Assembly (NCBI GenBank): GCA_016870425.1
Contig: VGBQ01000051.1
Span: forward strand, 1 to 13,856
Length of the DNA stretch: 13,856 nucleotides
Origin: Actinomycetota bacterium
GTDB lineage: Bacteria; Actinomycetota; Actinomycetes; S36-B12
Reading direction: 5' to 3'
Under the pieces are notes generated by a model. That model saw only the letters and a list, made by a program, of their open reading frames with translations. It had not been told where the DNA came from and made no database searches. Made by a program: the position numbers and the translations under genes. This document shows positions 1-8,627 of the stretch, in pieces; within the stretch, counting starts at the first letter, position 1, and every line of letters begins with the position of its first letter.

Positions 1-3000
1 AGGTAGTTCTGTCCGTTGGCCGCCTGACCCGAATTGTCGACGATGGTCACGGACGCGACACCGCCGGAAGGCTGGACGGCCGACCAGTAGTTGACGTCAC
101 GGCTCTCGACGTCATCGACGTAGAAGGTTGTGGCCGCCGGAATGTCGATCTCCGTGCGTATCGTCGCCGTATTCGTCTTGGTGATCGGCAGGCTCATGAA
201 GAAGTAGCCCCACTTGTTGGACACTGAGACGGCCGACTGATAGCTGTCCAGGGTGTTGCCATTCGCGTCAAACGTGCGCACCCAGAGGTAGCCGGTCACC
301 GGCTTCGAGGCACCAGGCGCACGGAGCCAGGCCGAGAACTCGTGCGCAGTCCCCGACGTGGCCCTGTAGGTGTCGTCGAGGTAGACGCCCGCGCTCTGGC
401 TGCCGGTGTTGCCGATGAGGAGATATCCGTCGCCGTCATAGGCGTTGGTGGAGTCGTCGACCCCCTGCACCGCGACGAAGCCGCTTGTCGCGGAGGTCTT
501 CCAGTCGTCCACCGGGGTGAGGTTGATCTCGGTGATCGATAGGTCGTCCACCAGCACGGTGTTGGTCCCTGCGCTGTCGGTGTAGCTCATGGCCACGCTG
601 AAGGTCGTCGCCGCCGACGAGATGGGCAAGGTCACGACAGCATTGGTCCACGACCCCTTCGTCGAAGGCAAGGAGATCGAGGTGGTCTTCGTGTTGTTCC
701 CGGCCGTGAAGGTGATGGACACGGGCTGCTTGGTGTTGTTGGCGGTATTGGGCGCCAACCACACCGAGGCCTGCCAGGTGGAGCCCTGAGCTGGTGCAGT
801 CGTGGGCGTCACCGAGTAGGTATCGATCTGGGTGCCGCCGGCGCCGGGCCTCAAGACCAGGGTTCCTGCGCCCGAGTGAGCAACGGAGCTGTCACTCAGC
901 ACAACAGGGGCAGTGCTGACGTAGACCGTGACGCTGTTACTGGCTGATGACAGCAGGCTCCAGCCATATGCGTTGTAGGCCTCAACCTGGAATTGATAGG
1001 TGCCAGCGGCAGGGCTGAAGCTGCAGGACGTTGAGGGCGGAGTGAACGTGAGCTCGTTCCAGTTGTTCGTGCAAACGGACTGGCCCGAGGTGGTGAGCAC
1101 CTTGTACTTCTGAATGGGGAAAGCGCTCGGTGTCGATGATGCTTTCCAGGAGACCGTCACCTCACTACCGCTGACCGATGCCTGCACGCTGCTCGGTGCG
1201 GTGGGTGCACTGGAGGTCGGGCTGGCCTTCGACTTCTGCGTCGAGGACACCGTCGTCGTCGGCAGGACATCGACACTCGAGGTCCAGCCACCCGGCGATG
1301 GCGGAGCACCGAGATAGGCACCCTGCGTCGAGTCAATGTGGCTGACGATGAGCGAGACATCGTCAAGGTAGACCGGGACACCGATGAAGCCCGAGGTGAC
1401 GTCGAGGGTGATTGCTGGCAGGTAGGAGCCGCCCTTCATGGTGCGAGTCACCGTCACCTCCTGCCACGTGTCGGTGCCGGTGAACTTCTGCGACGTCGTC
1501 CCGGCCTGCTCGTAGATGGTCAACTGCCCCGAAGCGCCCCCGGGGCTGAGCACCCAGGCAGACACGGTGAAGACCGAGTTGGCCAGCGGCAGCTGGGCGA
1601 ACGGGTAGATGGCGCTCGAGCCATTCGCGAGATTGGTGACCTGCAGGGAGCTCGATCCGGTGTGCCACTCGTCGGTCGTCACCTGCACGGACGACGCCTG
1701 GCCGCCAGCTGTGTTGGGGTACCACGGCACCTGCTGCAGCACTTGGTCGTCGACCTGCAGTTCGGCGTTGGTGGTCTTCACGGTGATGCGCGGCCGGAGG
1801 TCGGTGTGACCGGACTGGCCTACAGCCAGGGTTGTCGACACCTGCGTCCACGTTGTGCCGACACTGAACGATGAGCTGACCGTCTCGGTCGTGCCGCCCA
1901 GGGCAGTGAGACTGATGTTCCCGCTGACCGTTCCGCTCGCGGCCCGTAGCCAGGTGGAGTAGGTGTAGTAGTCGCCCTGCTGGGGTGACTCTCCGGTGGA
2001 ATACTCAAACGGCATGCTGGCCTGCGAGGTCGTGTAGAGAGACGCCCTGCCATTGCCGGAGTGCGCACCGTCCGCGATCCACACCTGATTCGGGCCCTTG
2101 ACGATGGTCTGCTCATTGGGCATGTTCTGCAAGGAATTGATTTGAAGGTCATCCCAGCGGATGCCAGTCGACGAACTGCTGCCGTCCGGCACCTGACCGA
2201 AGACACCGCCCGGGACGGAGGGCATCGCCAGGGTCTGGCTGAAGATCACGTCATTGCCGTCGGTGAGGTCTACGACGTACGCAGTCACATTGCTACCCAC
2301 CGCCGTGAGTCGGACCTGGTACCAGTGTCCTCTTGTCACATCCGGGACCTGCTGCGCGCCGCTGACCATGCTCCAGCTGCTGCTGCTGCTGCGCTTGAAG
2401 AAGCCACCGTCACCGTGGGATGTCTGCAGGCGGAAGAAGTAGCCGGTCATCGAGCTGTACTTGCCGTCCAGCCAGAAGCCGAAATTGGCGATCTCTCGAT
2501 CACTGGACCCGGTCGGGAAGAGGACTTTGTAGGAGACATCGAAGTCTCCGGGGGTGTAGCCGGTGGTGGAGGAGTAGGTCATCCACGATTGCTTGCCGTC
2601 TGAGCTCAGCGTGCCTGGGTAGTCAGTCGCGATTGACACACCGCTGGAGTAACCGCTCATGAGCGGCGACGTGGCCATCGACTCGAAGGTGCCGACGACA
2701 TTCGGGCGCGTCACCGTCGGAACGGTGTTACCGCCGTAGGTCGAGGTGATAGCGAACTCCACCGCGTCAATCTGCACCGAGGTGCCCGAGGTCTCGGGGA
2801 CCAGCGTCACGGTGACGGATTGGCACCCGTTGCCGAGCTTTCCTGACGCCACTGCCTCGGTCCACGAACCGGACACGGCCGTGACAGAGGGGCTGGTGAA
2901 GGAGTCTGTGGAACTGCAGCCATTGCTGGTGACCAGGATGTGGAACGCGGCAGACGTCGTCTTGTTTGACATCACCCAAGCACTCACCTCGACGCCGAAG

Positions 3001-6000
3001 TGGTTCAACGGCACAGGGATCGTCTGCGTGAGGCCGCCAGTCGTGTTCTTGGACGCGGAGTTGTTATTGAGCACGACAACGTAGTCCCCCTGGTCCGTGG
3101 GACCGGTTGACGACGAAGCCGTGCCACTGCTGATGGAGGTCGTGAAAGCGCTGGACGTGGTTGTCCAGCCGAGCGTGCTGCCGCCATTCTCGTCGAAGTC
3201 TCCGTTGACGAGGAAGTTCTGATCCTCGAAGTCTCCATTGGCAAGGATGTTGGTGAAGGTGCCCTCTTCGAAATCACCCGTGGTGATCACGTTGAGGCCC
3301 ACCGAGTCATCGAATGAGCCGTCGATGACGACATCGCCTGGGTTGACCGAGCGTTCGAATCCCCCATCATTGGGAACATTCGCCGGCAGCTTGCCGTCAA
3401 AGGAGCCGTCGACGATGGTCGCATTCTCAGGCTCGAAGTCACCGGTGGGCACAAGGTTGACGAAGTCCATGGTGCCCTCGGGCTGGGTGCTCTGCGTGCC
3501 CGTGGCGCTCAGGCCGACGGTGACCGTCGAGTCGCCTTCCTTCTGATAGCCGATGTAGACATCCAGCGGGAAGTGATTGCCGTTGATGACCACATCGCAC
3601 TCGGCATCGAACTTCAGGACGAAGTCCTCCAGGCCATCATCCTTTGTGCGACTCATCGTGATGACGATCTCATCGAGGGTGAAGCCACCGCCCGAGAGAT
3701 TGACGGGGATCGTGCCCTCGATGCTGAAGTTGCCATCGAGGTCGAACCACCCCTGCGCGGTGATCACGGCGTCCTCGCTGCTGCCCGTGCCGAAGTCGCG
3801 CATGAGGTTGCCGGGAATCGCAATATCGGCGGTCACGTAATTCTTGTTGGGATCTGCATCGACCTCCGTGCCGTCTAGGAAGACGGTCTCGGTGTCCGGC
3901 AGGCCGTTGTAGACGTAGCCGACCAGGCCCGTCGAGGAGACATTGACATCGTTGTAGTCAGTTGTCGTGATGCTGCCCCCCGTGTTGACCTGCGCGAGGA
4001 TCACGCCCCTGTCTGTCCACGCGGCGCAGCCCAGCGTGTTGACGGTCGAGACGTAGGGCACGGGCACGCTGAACGCCGCGCAGAACTCGACGTTCATCCC
4101 ATTGCCGTTGTCACTGGACAGGTCGGGCAGCACGATGTCCTCGCTGGGTCCCGTGCCCGTGCCCCGCCAGATCGTGATGTCCGGGTTCGCCATCGTGATC
4201 CCAGCAACCGACACCGAGCCGTTGGCCTCAGCGTCCCACCAGCCCCAGCTCAGGTCGGTGAGGAACGCACCGTTGGACGTCGCGGAGGGGAAACTGGGAT
4301 CGTCGAAGTCGAGGGTGGAGTCGCCCCCGATGAAGATTCCCTCACCATCGGGACAGTTCGACTGATCGGTGAGCGGGCAGGTGTTGGAGACGGTGAATGC
4401 TCCCTTGTACTGGATCCCCTTGGCCATGTCCTGCCACTCCTGCATCGAGATGGCAATGTCCCAGGTCTGCACACCCTTGGCCTCGGTAATCGTCCCGGAG
4501 AAGTCGGTCTCAGGGACCTCCAGGCCCGTGAACGGGTTGTAGAGGTTGGACGGGGTGCTCGCGGAGACCGTGGCCGTCCAGTTGTCCGCGTCGACGTAGG
4601 TGTAGGACATCGGCAGCAGGAAGGTCTCGCCGTCGGCGTCGGAGAGCTCCAGGGTCGTCGTGCCCGACCCGGTGATCGGCGGCACGGTGATGTCATAGGC
4701 ACGCGGCTGCACCGCGGCGGAGGCAGCGGGCGCGCGCTTGCCGATGGTGGAGTGATGCTGCGAGCCGGGGCCCTCCCAGGCAATCAGGCCGCCGACGAAG
4801 CCGCCGCCGCCCTTGATCGTGATGCGGCCGCCTTCGACCTCGTGCTTGTAGGCGGCTAGTGCCCACACGGGCAGGGTGCCAGCGCCCCAGGCGACACGCT
4901 TGTAGTAGCCGCGCACCGGCACCCTCGTGCCGTGGATGTCGATGTGGCCGGTGGCCGCGAGATCGACCTCACCGTCGGGCTTGACCGGGCCGGCGAATCG
5001 GATGGCACCGATCCCTGAGCGCACCTTGTGCACCAGGGAGGCGTCTAAAAAACTCCAACCCTTGCCGGCAATCGGCCGCACGACGTAGTCGTTGTCGGCG
5101 TCCCACGTCCCAGGGAAGTCAAGGAGTTCCTCACCCGGTGTCTCCACGCTCAGCGCACCCGTGATCCCGCGCGGGGTGATGGTGAGTTGAGTGGACACCC
5201 CGGTGAACGCTCGCTTGCCTGGCAGGCTGAGGAAAGTGCCCGAAGCCGAACGTGCCTGCACGGTGTAGGTGTCTTTGCCGCGGAAGCCGACATCGACGAC
5301 GTAGTCCAGGGCACCGATGGACGTCTGGCCCGGCGCAGTCAGGGTCGAGTGTGGGCGTCCTGAGCGCATACCGATTGACCCGGTGAGCTCACTGGTGCGT
5401 ACGACGACCCGGTCCGTGCCCGGCACGAACCACCGCGGGCGCGAGGCACCATCGACCCGAGCGCTCCACGTGTCGGCGCTCCCGATCTCCAAGATGGCCG
5501 GCGCCGTGAGCGCGGGCTTCTCGAGCACCAGCGTGGCGGTGCCACGAGGGACACGTCTGGCCGGGACGACCTCGACGGCCACCTGCTCGAGGCGCGCGCC
5601 CGCCACGGTGACCGGGCGCTTGATGGAGCCCGCCAGGCGCCAGGTGGTGGTGGCAGAGGGGCCGGGCTTGGTGGCGCGCAGGAAGCCGGTGACCGGGACC
5701 TTGGTGCTCCCAACCCTGACTACGCCCGCACCACGCAGGAAGTAGGAGCCGGTCGCGGTGAGCGGGCCGCGCAGGTCGAATGACGCCCCATTACCGGTCG
5801 CGGCAAACCCCACCGTCGCAGCCCAGCCACAATCAGATGGCTGTGCGCTGACGCTGACCTCCTGCGACATTCCGCGCACCACCATCGGATGGCCCGGAAG
5901 ATTGATGGTGACCGACCCCGTCATCGTCCCGCCACGCCACGCAAGCTGGCCACTGACATCGCGAGCCGCAATCTGAAGTTCTCCGATTCGCCCGGACCCC

Positions 6001-6296
6001 GACACCACGCTCAGCAGCACCGTGTCCCCCTGCTCGCGCACGCGCGCAATCAGGCGTGTCCCACCGGGACCGTCGAAGCGCACGATCCCCTTCGGCACAC
6101 TGGTCACGCAGGTTCCACCGCGCAGGTCGGTGACGCGCTCACCCCGCTTCGGGGCCTCAGCCCCGAGTTCATCAGCGCTCAGAATCGCTGCGGCAGTCGG
6201 TTGCGCCGCACTCGCCGTGGGGGCAACCCCCACCAGCAGGCCAGCGACGACAGCCAGCGAGGAAGTAGCGACAACGAGGCCTTGGCGACGCATCAT
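1..6296 (-). CDS. Giant secreted multi-domain carbohydrate-binding-like surface protein (C-terminus beyond window)
   Basis: An open frame of 2098 codons runs from ATG at 6296 to the window edge; I found no in-frame stop at the sites I checked. Residues 1-30 are a signal peptide (MMRRQ, hydrophobic core, cleavage after PTASA). Residues 31 to about 945 are beta-rich and match no family I can name; segments near 178-200, 444-469 and 846-869 share a loose ATG...G..VPV.G pattern, suggesting diverged internal repeats. Residues 950-1036 hold seven G-(D/S/G)-F-(D/E) motifs. The rest reads as beta-sandwich modules: CBM-like about 1033-1180, LamG/concanavalin-like about 1198-1388, CBM-like about 1389-1518 and 1519-1651, fibronectin III about 1694-1796, and CBM-like 1797-1927 and 1928 onward. 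Several modules end in a VDDL/VDDV-type strand (YLDDVSL, LVDDLSI, YVDDVES). No catalytic domain is visible, so binding or adhesion is inferred. ATG ATG is tandem; 6296 is chosen because of the -10 box. Domain limits are approximate. There is one rare TTA Leu codon at 5046-5048. Confidence 0.85.
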   Translation of the reverse strand, partial: MMRRQGLVVATSSLAVVAGLLVGVAPTASAAQPTAAAILSADELGAEAPKRGERVTDLRGGTCVTSVPKGIVRFDGPGGTRLIARVREQGDTVLLSVVSGSGRIGELQIAARDVSGQLAWRGGTMTGSVTINLPGHPMVVRGMSQEVSVSAQPSDCGWAATVGFAATGNGASFDLRGPLTATGSYFLRGAGVVRVGSTKVPVTGFLRATKPGPSATTTWRLAGSIKRPVTVAGARLEQVAVEVVPARRVPRGTATLVLEKPALTAPAILEIGSADTWSARVDGASRPRWFVPGTDRVVVRTSELTGSIGMRSGRPHSTLTAPGQTSIGALDYVVDVGFRGKDTYTVQARSASGTFLSLPGKRAFTGVSTQLTITPRGITGALSVETPGEELLDFPGTWDADNDYVVRPIAGKGWSFLDASLVHKVRSGIGAIRFAGPVKPDGEVDLAATGHIDIHGTRVPVRGYYKRVAWGAGTLPVWALAAYKHEVEGGRITIKGGGGFVGGLIAWEGPGSQHHSTIGKRAPAASAAVQPRAYDITVPPITGSGTTTLELSDADGETFLLPMSYTYVDADNWTATVSASTPSNLYNPFTGLEVPETDFSGTITEAKGVQTWDIAISMQEWQDMAKGIQYKGAFTVSNTCPLTDQSNCPDGEGIFIGGDSTLDFDDPSFPSATSNGAFLTDLSWGWWDAEANGSVSVAGITMANPDITIWRGTGTGPSEDIVLPDLSSDNGNGMNVEFCAAFSVPVPYVSTVNTLGCAAWTDRGVILAQVNTGGSITTTDYNDVNVSSTGLVGYVYNGLPDTETVFLDGTEVDADPNKNYVTADIAIPGNLMRDFGTGSSEDAVITAQGWFDLDGNFSIEGTIPVNLSGGGFTLDEIVITMSRTKDDGLEDFVLKFDAECDVVINGNHFPLDVYIGYQKEGDSTVTVGLSATGTQSTQPEGTMDFVNLVPTGDFEPENATIVDGSFDGKLPANVPNDGGFERSVNPGDVVIDGSFDDSVGLNVITTGDFEEGTFTNILANGDFEDQNFLVNGDFDENGGSTLGWTTTSSAFTTSISSGTASSSTGPTDQGDYVVVLNNNSASKNTTGGLTQTIPVPLNHFGVEVSAWVMSNKTTSAAFHILVTSNGCSSTDSFTSPSVTAVSGSWTEAVASGKLGNGCQSVTVTLVPETSGTSVQIDAVEFAITSTYGGNTVPTVTRPNVVGTFESMATSPLMSGYSSGVSIATDYPGTLSSDGKQSWMTYSSTTGYTPGDFDVSYKVLFPTGSSDREIANFGFWLDGKYSSMTGYFFRLQTSHGDGGFFKRSSSSSWSMVSGAQQVPDVTRGHWYQVRLTAVGSNVTAYVVDLTDGNDVIFSQTLAMPSVPGGVFGQVPDGSSSSTGIRWDDLQINSLQNMPNEQTIVKGPNQVWIADGAHSGNGRASLYTTSQASMPFEYSTGESPQQGDYYTYSTWLRAASGTVSGNISLTALGGTTETVSSSFSVGTTWTQVSTTLAVGQSGHTDLRPRITVKTTNAELQVDDQVLQQVPWYPNTAGGQASSVQVTTDEWHTGSSSLQVTNLANGSSAIYPFAQLPLANSVFTVSAWVLSPGGASGQLTIYEQAGTTSQKFTGTDTWQEVTVTRTMKGGSYLPAITLDVTSGFIGVPVYLDDVSLIVSHIDSTQGAYLGAPPSPGGWTSSVDVLPTTTVSSTQKSKASPTSSAPTAPSSVQASVSGSEVTVSWKASSTPSAFPIQKYKVLTTSGQSVCTNNWNELTFTPPSTSCSFSPAAGTYQFQVEAYNAYGWSLLSSASNSVTVYVSTAPVVLSDSSVAHSGAGTLVLRPGAGGTQIDTYSVTPTTAPAQGSTWQASVWLAPNTANNTKQPVSITFTAGNNTKTTSISLPSTKGSWTNAVVTLPISSAATTFSVAMSYTDSAGTNTVLVDDLSITEINLTPVDDWKTSATSGFVAVQGVDDSTNAYDGDGYLLIGNTGSQSAGVYLDDTYRATSGTAHEFSAWLRAPGASKPVTGYLWVRTFDANGNTLDSYQSAVSVSNKWGYFFMSLPITKTNTATIRTEIDIPAATTFYVDDVESRDVNYWSAVQPSGGVASVTIVDNSGQAANGQNY
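2376..2392 (-). repeat. Trinucleotide (AGC) run encoding poly-Ser
   Basis: Five GCT units plus GC on the plus strand (AGC on the coding strand) encode a run of serines in the LamG-like module, between FFKR and WSMV. Length changes would add or remove serine without shifting frame. Confidence 0.6.
3192..3443 (-). repeat. Ladder of seven G-(D/S/G)-F-(D/E) motifs in the giant protein
   Basis: Within residues 950-1036 the motifs PTGDFE, VDGSFD, NDGGFE, IDGSFD, TTGDFE, ANGDFE and VNGDFD follow one another at 12, 14, 15, 14, 14 and 11 residues. In carbohydrate-binding modules of the CenC type, an (L/V)xNGDFE strand normally opens a domain of about 130 residues and occurs once per domain. Here only the last copy is followed by a full module (it continues to LGWT). 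The others are followed by about ten residues and then the next motif. Confidence 0.7.
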
Positions 6297-6302
6297 GGGG
6301 GC

Positions 6303-6308
6303 ACCCTA
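6303..6308 (-). promoter_or_regulatory. -10 box for a leaderless transcript of the giant gene
   Basis: On the minus strand TAGGGT is followed by exactly six bases (GCCCCC) and then ATG at 6296. With the usual distance from -10 to start point, transcription would begin at the A of the start codon. No Shine-Dalgarno sequence lies in the short gap, which fits leaderless translation, a common mode in actinobacteria. No good -35 is seen 16-18 bases upstream. Confidence 0.55.
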
Positions 6309-6370
6309 GGGAAAAGGCGACCGGGAAGCGCCGCGAACGGCACAGTCCCGTGGGAGCACGCCCTGCGATG

Positions 6371-6386
6371 GCGTCGGGACCGACGC
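6371..6386 (-). terminator. Candidate hairpin terminator after the S8 protease
   Basis: GCGTCG-GGAC-CGACGC forms a perfect 6-bp stem with a 4-base loop, beginning 17 bases past the protease stop codon in the direction of transcription. There is no T tract, as is frequent in high-GC actinobacteria. It would separate the protease transcript from the giant gene's own promoter. Confidence 0.4.
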
Positions 6387-6402
6387 TCCTCGCGGGCTGG
6401 CC

Positions 6403-8382
6403 CTAGGGGCTCAGGGGTCGCAGCGTTACCGCTTGGAGTCGGAAGGGTCCGCCCACGTCGAGGCGAGGGAAGGTCACGTCGACGCGGTTGACCGCGGAGC
6501 CGGGGGCACGGGTCACGGGGACACTGGCCTCGCCCATGGCGTTGAAGCGGGCCACGTAGTCCTTGCCAGCCATGCTGACACGCGCCGTGACTCCCTGGCA
6601 GCTGCGGAAGCCCCTGCGCAGCGGGCACGCATCCGTCGCCTTGTCACTGAGCTGCAGGATGAGGTTGCCCGTGGTGCGCCCCGTGGACGCGACGCCCACG
6701 ATCAGCGGACGTGACGGCGAGACGTCAGCGTTATCGCAACCCGCGACGGGCGTGCAAGCCTGGAGAAACGCCGGGCTCCCCGCGGCGAACTGGCGAAGCC
6801 CCGTGCGCACCTGGTTGCTGTGGCCGCGCTCGGCAACATCGACTGTCCGGACGCCTGAGGTGCGTCCTTGGGGATCGATGGTGATCACGCGAATCGCCTC
6901 GTACCCCACCGGTGCTCGCCCACCGACGTAGACATCGAACGTCTGACCGCTGCCGAGCGGCTCACGCAGCGTCCAGTTGATGCGCATCCTGTTGTCGTCC
7001 GTCCAGCGGGCACCCAGGTCGGAGAACGCTGGCTCCACGCCACCCCCGCCGACCCCCAGGGGGGAATAGGGTGTCGTGAAGCTGCCCTCGGAGGTATGCA
7101 CGGTGAGCGAGATCCACCCGCTCATCAGGGCGCTCACCCTGAGGTCGCGCACCTCGCGGGCCTGCACCGTCCAGGAGTCGTCAGCGCCATAGCCGAGGAT
7201 CGAGATCGTGTAACCCTCAATCGCCCCACCCGCGCCGGGGGGTGACCAACGCGACGAGATGGCGGGCTCCTTGAGCGAGAAATCGTCAACGTCGAACCGG
7301 ACGGCCGACGGGAAGGCGGTGGGCAGCGGCGCGGGAAGAGCACTCAGGCCCAGGGCCGCGGCGGGACTGACTGCCCCGTAGCCGAAATCGGGGTCGAAGC
7401 CCCGGGGTCCGAGGTCCTTCGCCGTGTCCGTCAGCCGCGTGCGCACCTGGGCTGGCGTCAGATCCGGAAACTCCTCGACGACGAGCGCGGCGACACCCGC
7501 GACGAAGGGTGCGGCCATCGACGTGCCGCTGATGGCGAAGAGCGGTCGCGGCTCGACCGCATAGGGGGTCCCCCGAAGGTCTGCACGCGCTAGCGGACCC
7601 AGGATGTCCCTGCCCGGTGCGGCCAGTGACACGTAGCTGTCAAAGGACGAGAAAGCCGAGAGACTGAGGTCAGGGTCCAGCGACGTGACGGTGATCGCCG
7701 CCTCACAGCCGGCCGGAAGCATCGGTGGGTTGCCGTCGCCCCCTGAGTTGCCCGCCGCGATCACGACGACGCTTCCGGCTGCGGACGCACGACCAATCGC
7801 GGCACACAGTTCCCCCCGAAGCTCCTGGCGGATGAATTCCTTCGGGAACCCGAGGGAGATATTGATGACGTCGGCGCGTCCGGCAACGTGGTCGAGCGCG
7901 GCGATGACGGACGGCCACAGCTCTGGATGCTGGCTTGGCCCATGCACCTCGCCCAGGATGAGGCTGGCCTCGGGGGCGACGCCTGTCATGCCCTTGCCGT
8001 CGGCGACTCCCGCGGCGATCCCTGCGACGTGAGTGCCGTGCGTCTCGGCGGAGTTCATGTCCGCGGGGTCCACCTCTTTCACCGTCTCATCCACGACACG
8101 AAATGCCTCCACGACATTGGGCGCAATCTCCGGGTGCGTGCCGTCATATTCAGTGTCAAGGATGGCGATCGTCGTGCCCTTACCCGTGTGCCCAGCGGTA
8201 TGCACGGACTCCAGGGAAGTCGACAGCAGGTTCCACTGACTGTCGGTGTAGTCGCCGGTCAGCACCGGCTTTGCGGCCGCAGCCTGAGCACCAATCGCAG
8301 GGACGGGCGCCACAAGGACCCCGGCAGACACGAGGAGGGCCGCACCGGCGGCCAGGGAGGTGCGCGCTCCAAGCGTGGCCAT
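6403..8382 (-). CDS. Secreted subtilisin-family (S8) serine protease
   Basis: A 659-residue exported serine endopeptidase. The start at 8382 is chosen over the upstream in-frame ATG at 8451 because AGGAGGTG lies 5-7 bases before it and because MATLGARTSL opens a clean signal peptide (to about residue 33). The catalytic residues are all present: Asp76 in TIAILDTEYD, His115 in HGTHVAG, oxyanion Asn212 in AAGNSGG and Ser288 in GTSMAAP. The catalytic domain begins only about 40 residues after the signal peptide, so there is no room for a standard I9 inhibitor prodomain. Residues from about 350 to the end form a C-terminal region of roughly 300 residues with fibronectin-like stretches and four closely placed Cys; its role is unknown. 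The giant gene lies 106 bp downstream on the same strand. Substrate is not predictable. Confidence 0.93.
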   Translation of the reverse strand: MATLGARTSLAAGAALLVSAGVLVAPVPAIGAQAAAAKPVLTGDYTDSQWNLLSTSLESVHTAGHTGKGTTIAILDTEYDGTHPEIAPNVVEAFRVVDETVKEVDPADMNSAETHGTHVAGIAAGVADGKGMTGVAPEASLILGEVHGPSQHPELWPSVIAALDHVAGRADVINISLGFPKEFIRQELRGELCAAIGRASAAGSVVVIAAGNSGGDGNPPMLPAGCEAAITVTSLDPDLSLSAFSSFDSYVSLAAPGRDILGPLARADLRGTPYAVEPRPLFAISGTSMAAPFVAGVAALVVEEFPDLTPAQVRTRLTDTAKDLGPRGFDPDFGYGAVSPAAALGLSALPAPLPTAFPSAVRFDVDDFSLKEPAISSRWSPPGAGGAIEGYTISILGYGADDSWTVQAREVRDLRVSALMSGWISLTVHTSEGSFTTPYSPLGVGGGGVEPAFSDLGARWTDDNRMRINWTLREPLGSGQTFDVYVGGRAPVGYEAIRVITIDPQGRTSGVRTVDVAERGHSNQVRTGLRQFAAGSPAFLQACTPVAGCDNADVSPSRPLIVGVASTGRTTGNLILQLSDKATDACPLRRGFRSCQGVTARVSMAGKDYVARFNAMGEASVPVTRAPGSAVNRVDVTFPRLDVGGPFRLQAVTLRPLSP

Positions 8383-8429
8383 GGGGACACCTCCTGCTCG
8401 TTGGCCCGCCGGGGGAAGGCGTGCCCGAG

Positions 8430-8435
8430 ACCGTA
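8430..8435 (-). promoter_or_regulatory. Candidate -10 box of the S8 protease gene
   Basis: TACGGT on the minus strand fits TANNNT and would give a start point near 8423 and a leader of about 41 bases containing the AGGAGG site. No consensus -35 lies 16-18 bases upstream; that spacer is occupied by the palindrome at 8437-8456. Confidence 0.4.
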
Positions 8436-8436
8436 C

Positions 8437-8456
8437 ACGCCTTTCATGCAAGGCGT
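8437..8456. promoter_or_regulatory. Operator-like 20-bp palindrome upstream of the S8 protease
   Basis: ACGCCTTTCATGCAAGGCGT is symmetric about its centre with one mismatched pair (7-bp outer arms ACGCCTT/AAGGCGT and a central CATG). It sits directly upstream of the TACGGT box, over the -10/-35 spacer, where a dimeric regulator would repress or replace -35 contacts. The bound regulator is not encoded in the window. Confidence 0.5.
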
Positions 8457-8627
8457 ATGCCCATCAACGATGCTTCCTTGACTTCCGGCAGGCGTGACAG
8501 GGCCCCCCGCATCTAAACGGCACGAGCGCACACGTGGGGGCAGCGTCATCCTTGAAGCCTGATCAACCTATGCCCACCTAGCCGCGTGGCGCTTCGAAGG
8601 GAGAGCATCGCGCGAGATGCGAGACGG

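Noticed and set aside
8502..8541. GCCCCC / GGGGGC inverted repeat in the divergent gap
   Set aside because: The arms are 28 bases apart and low in complexity; I cannot distinguish this from chance in GC-rich DNA.
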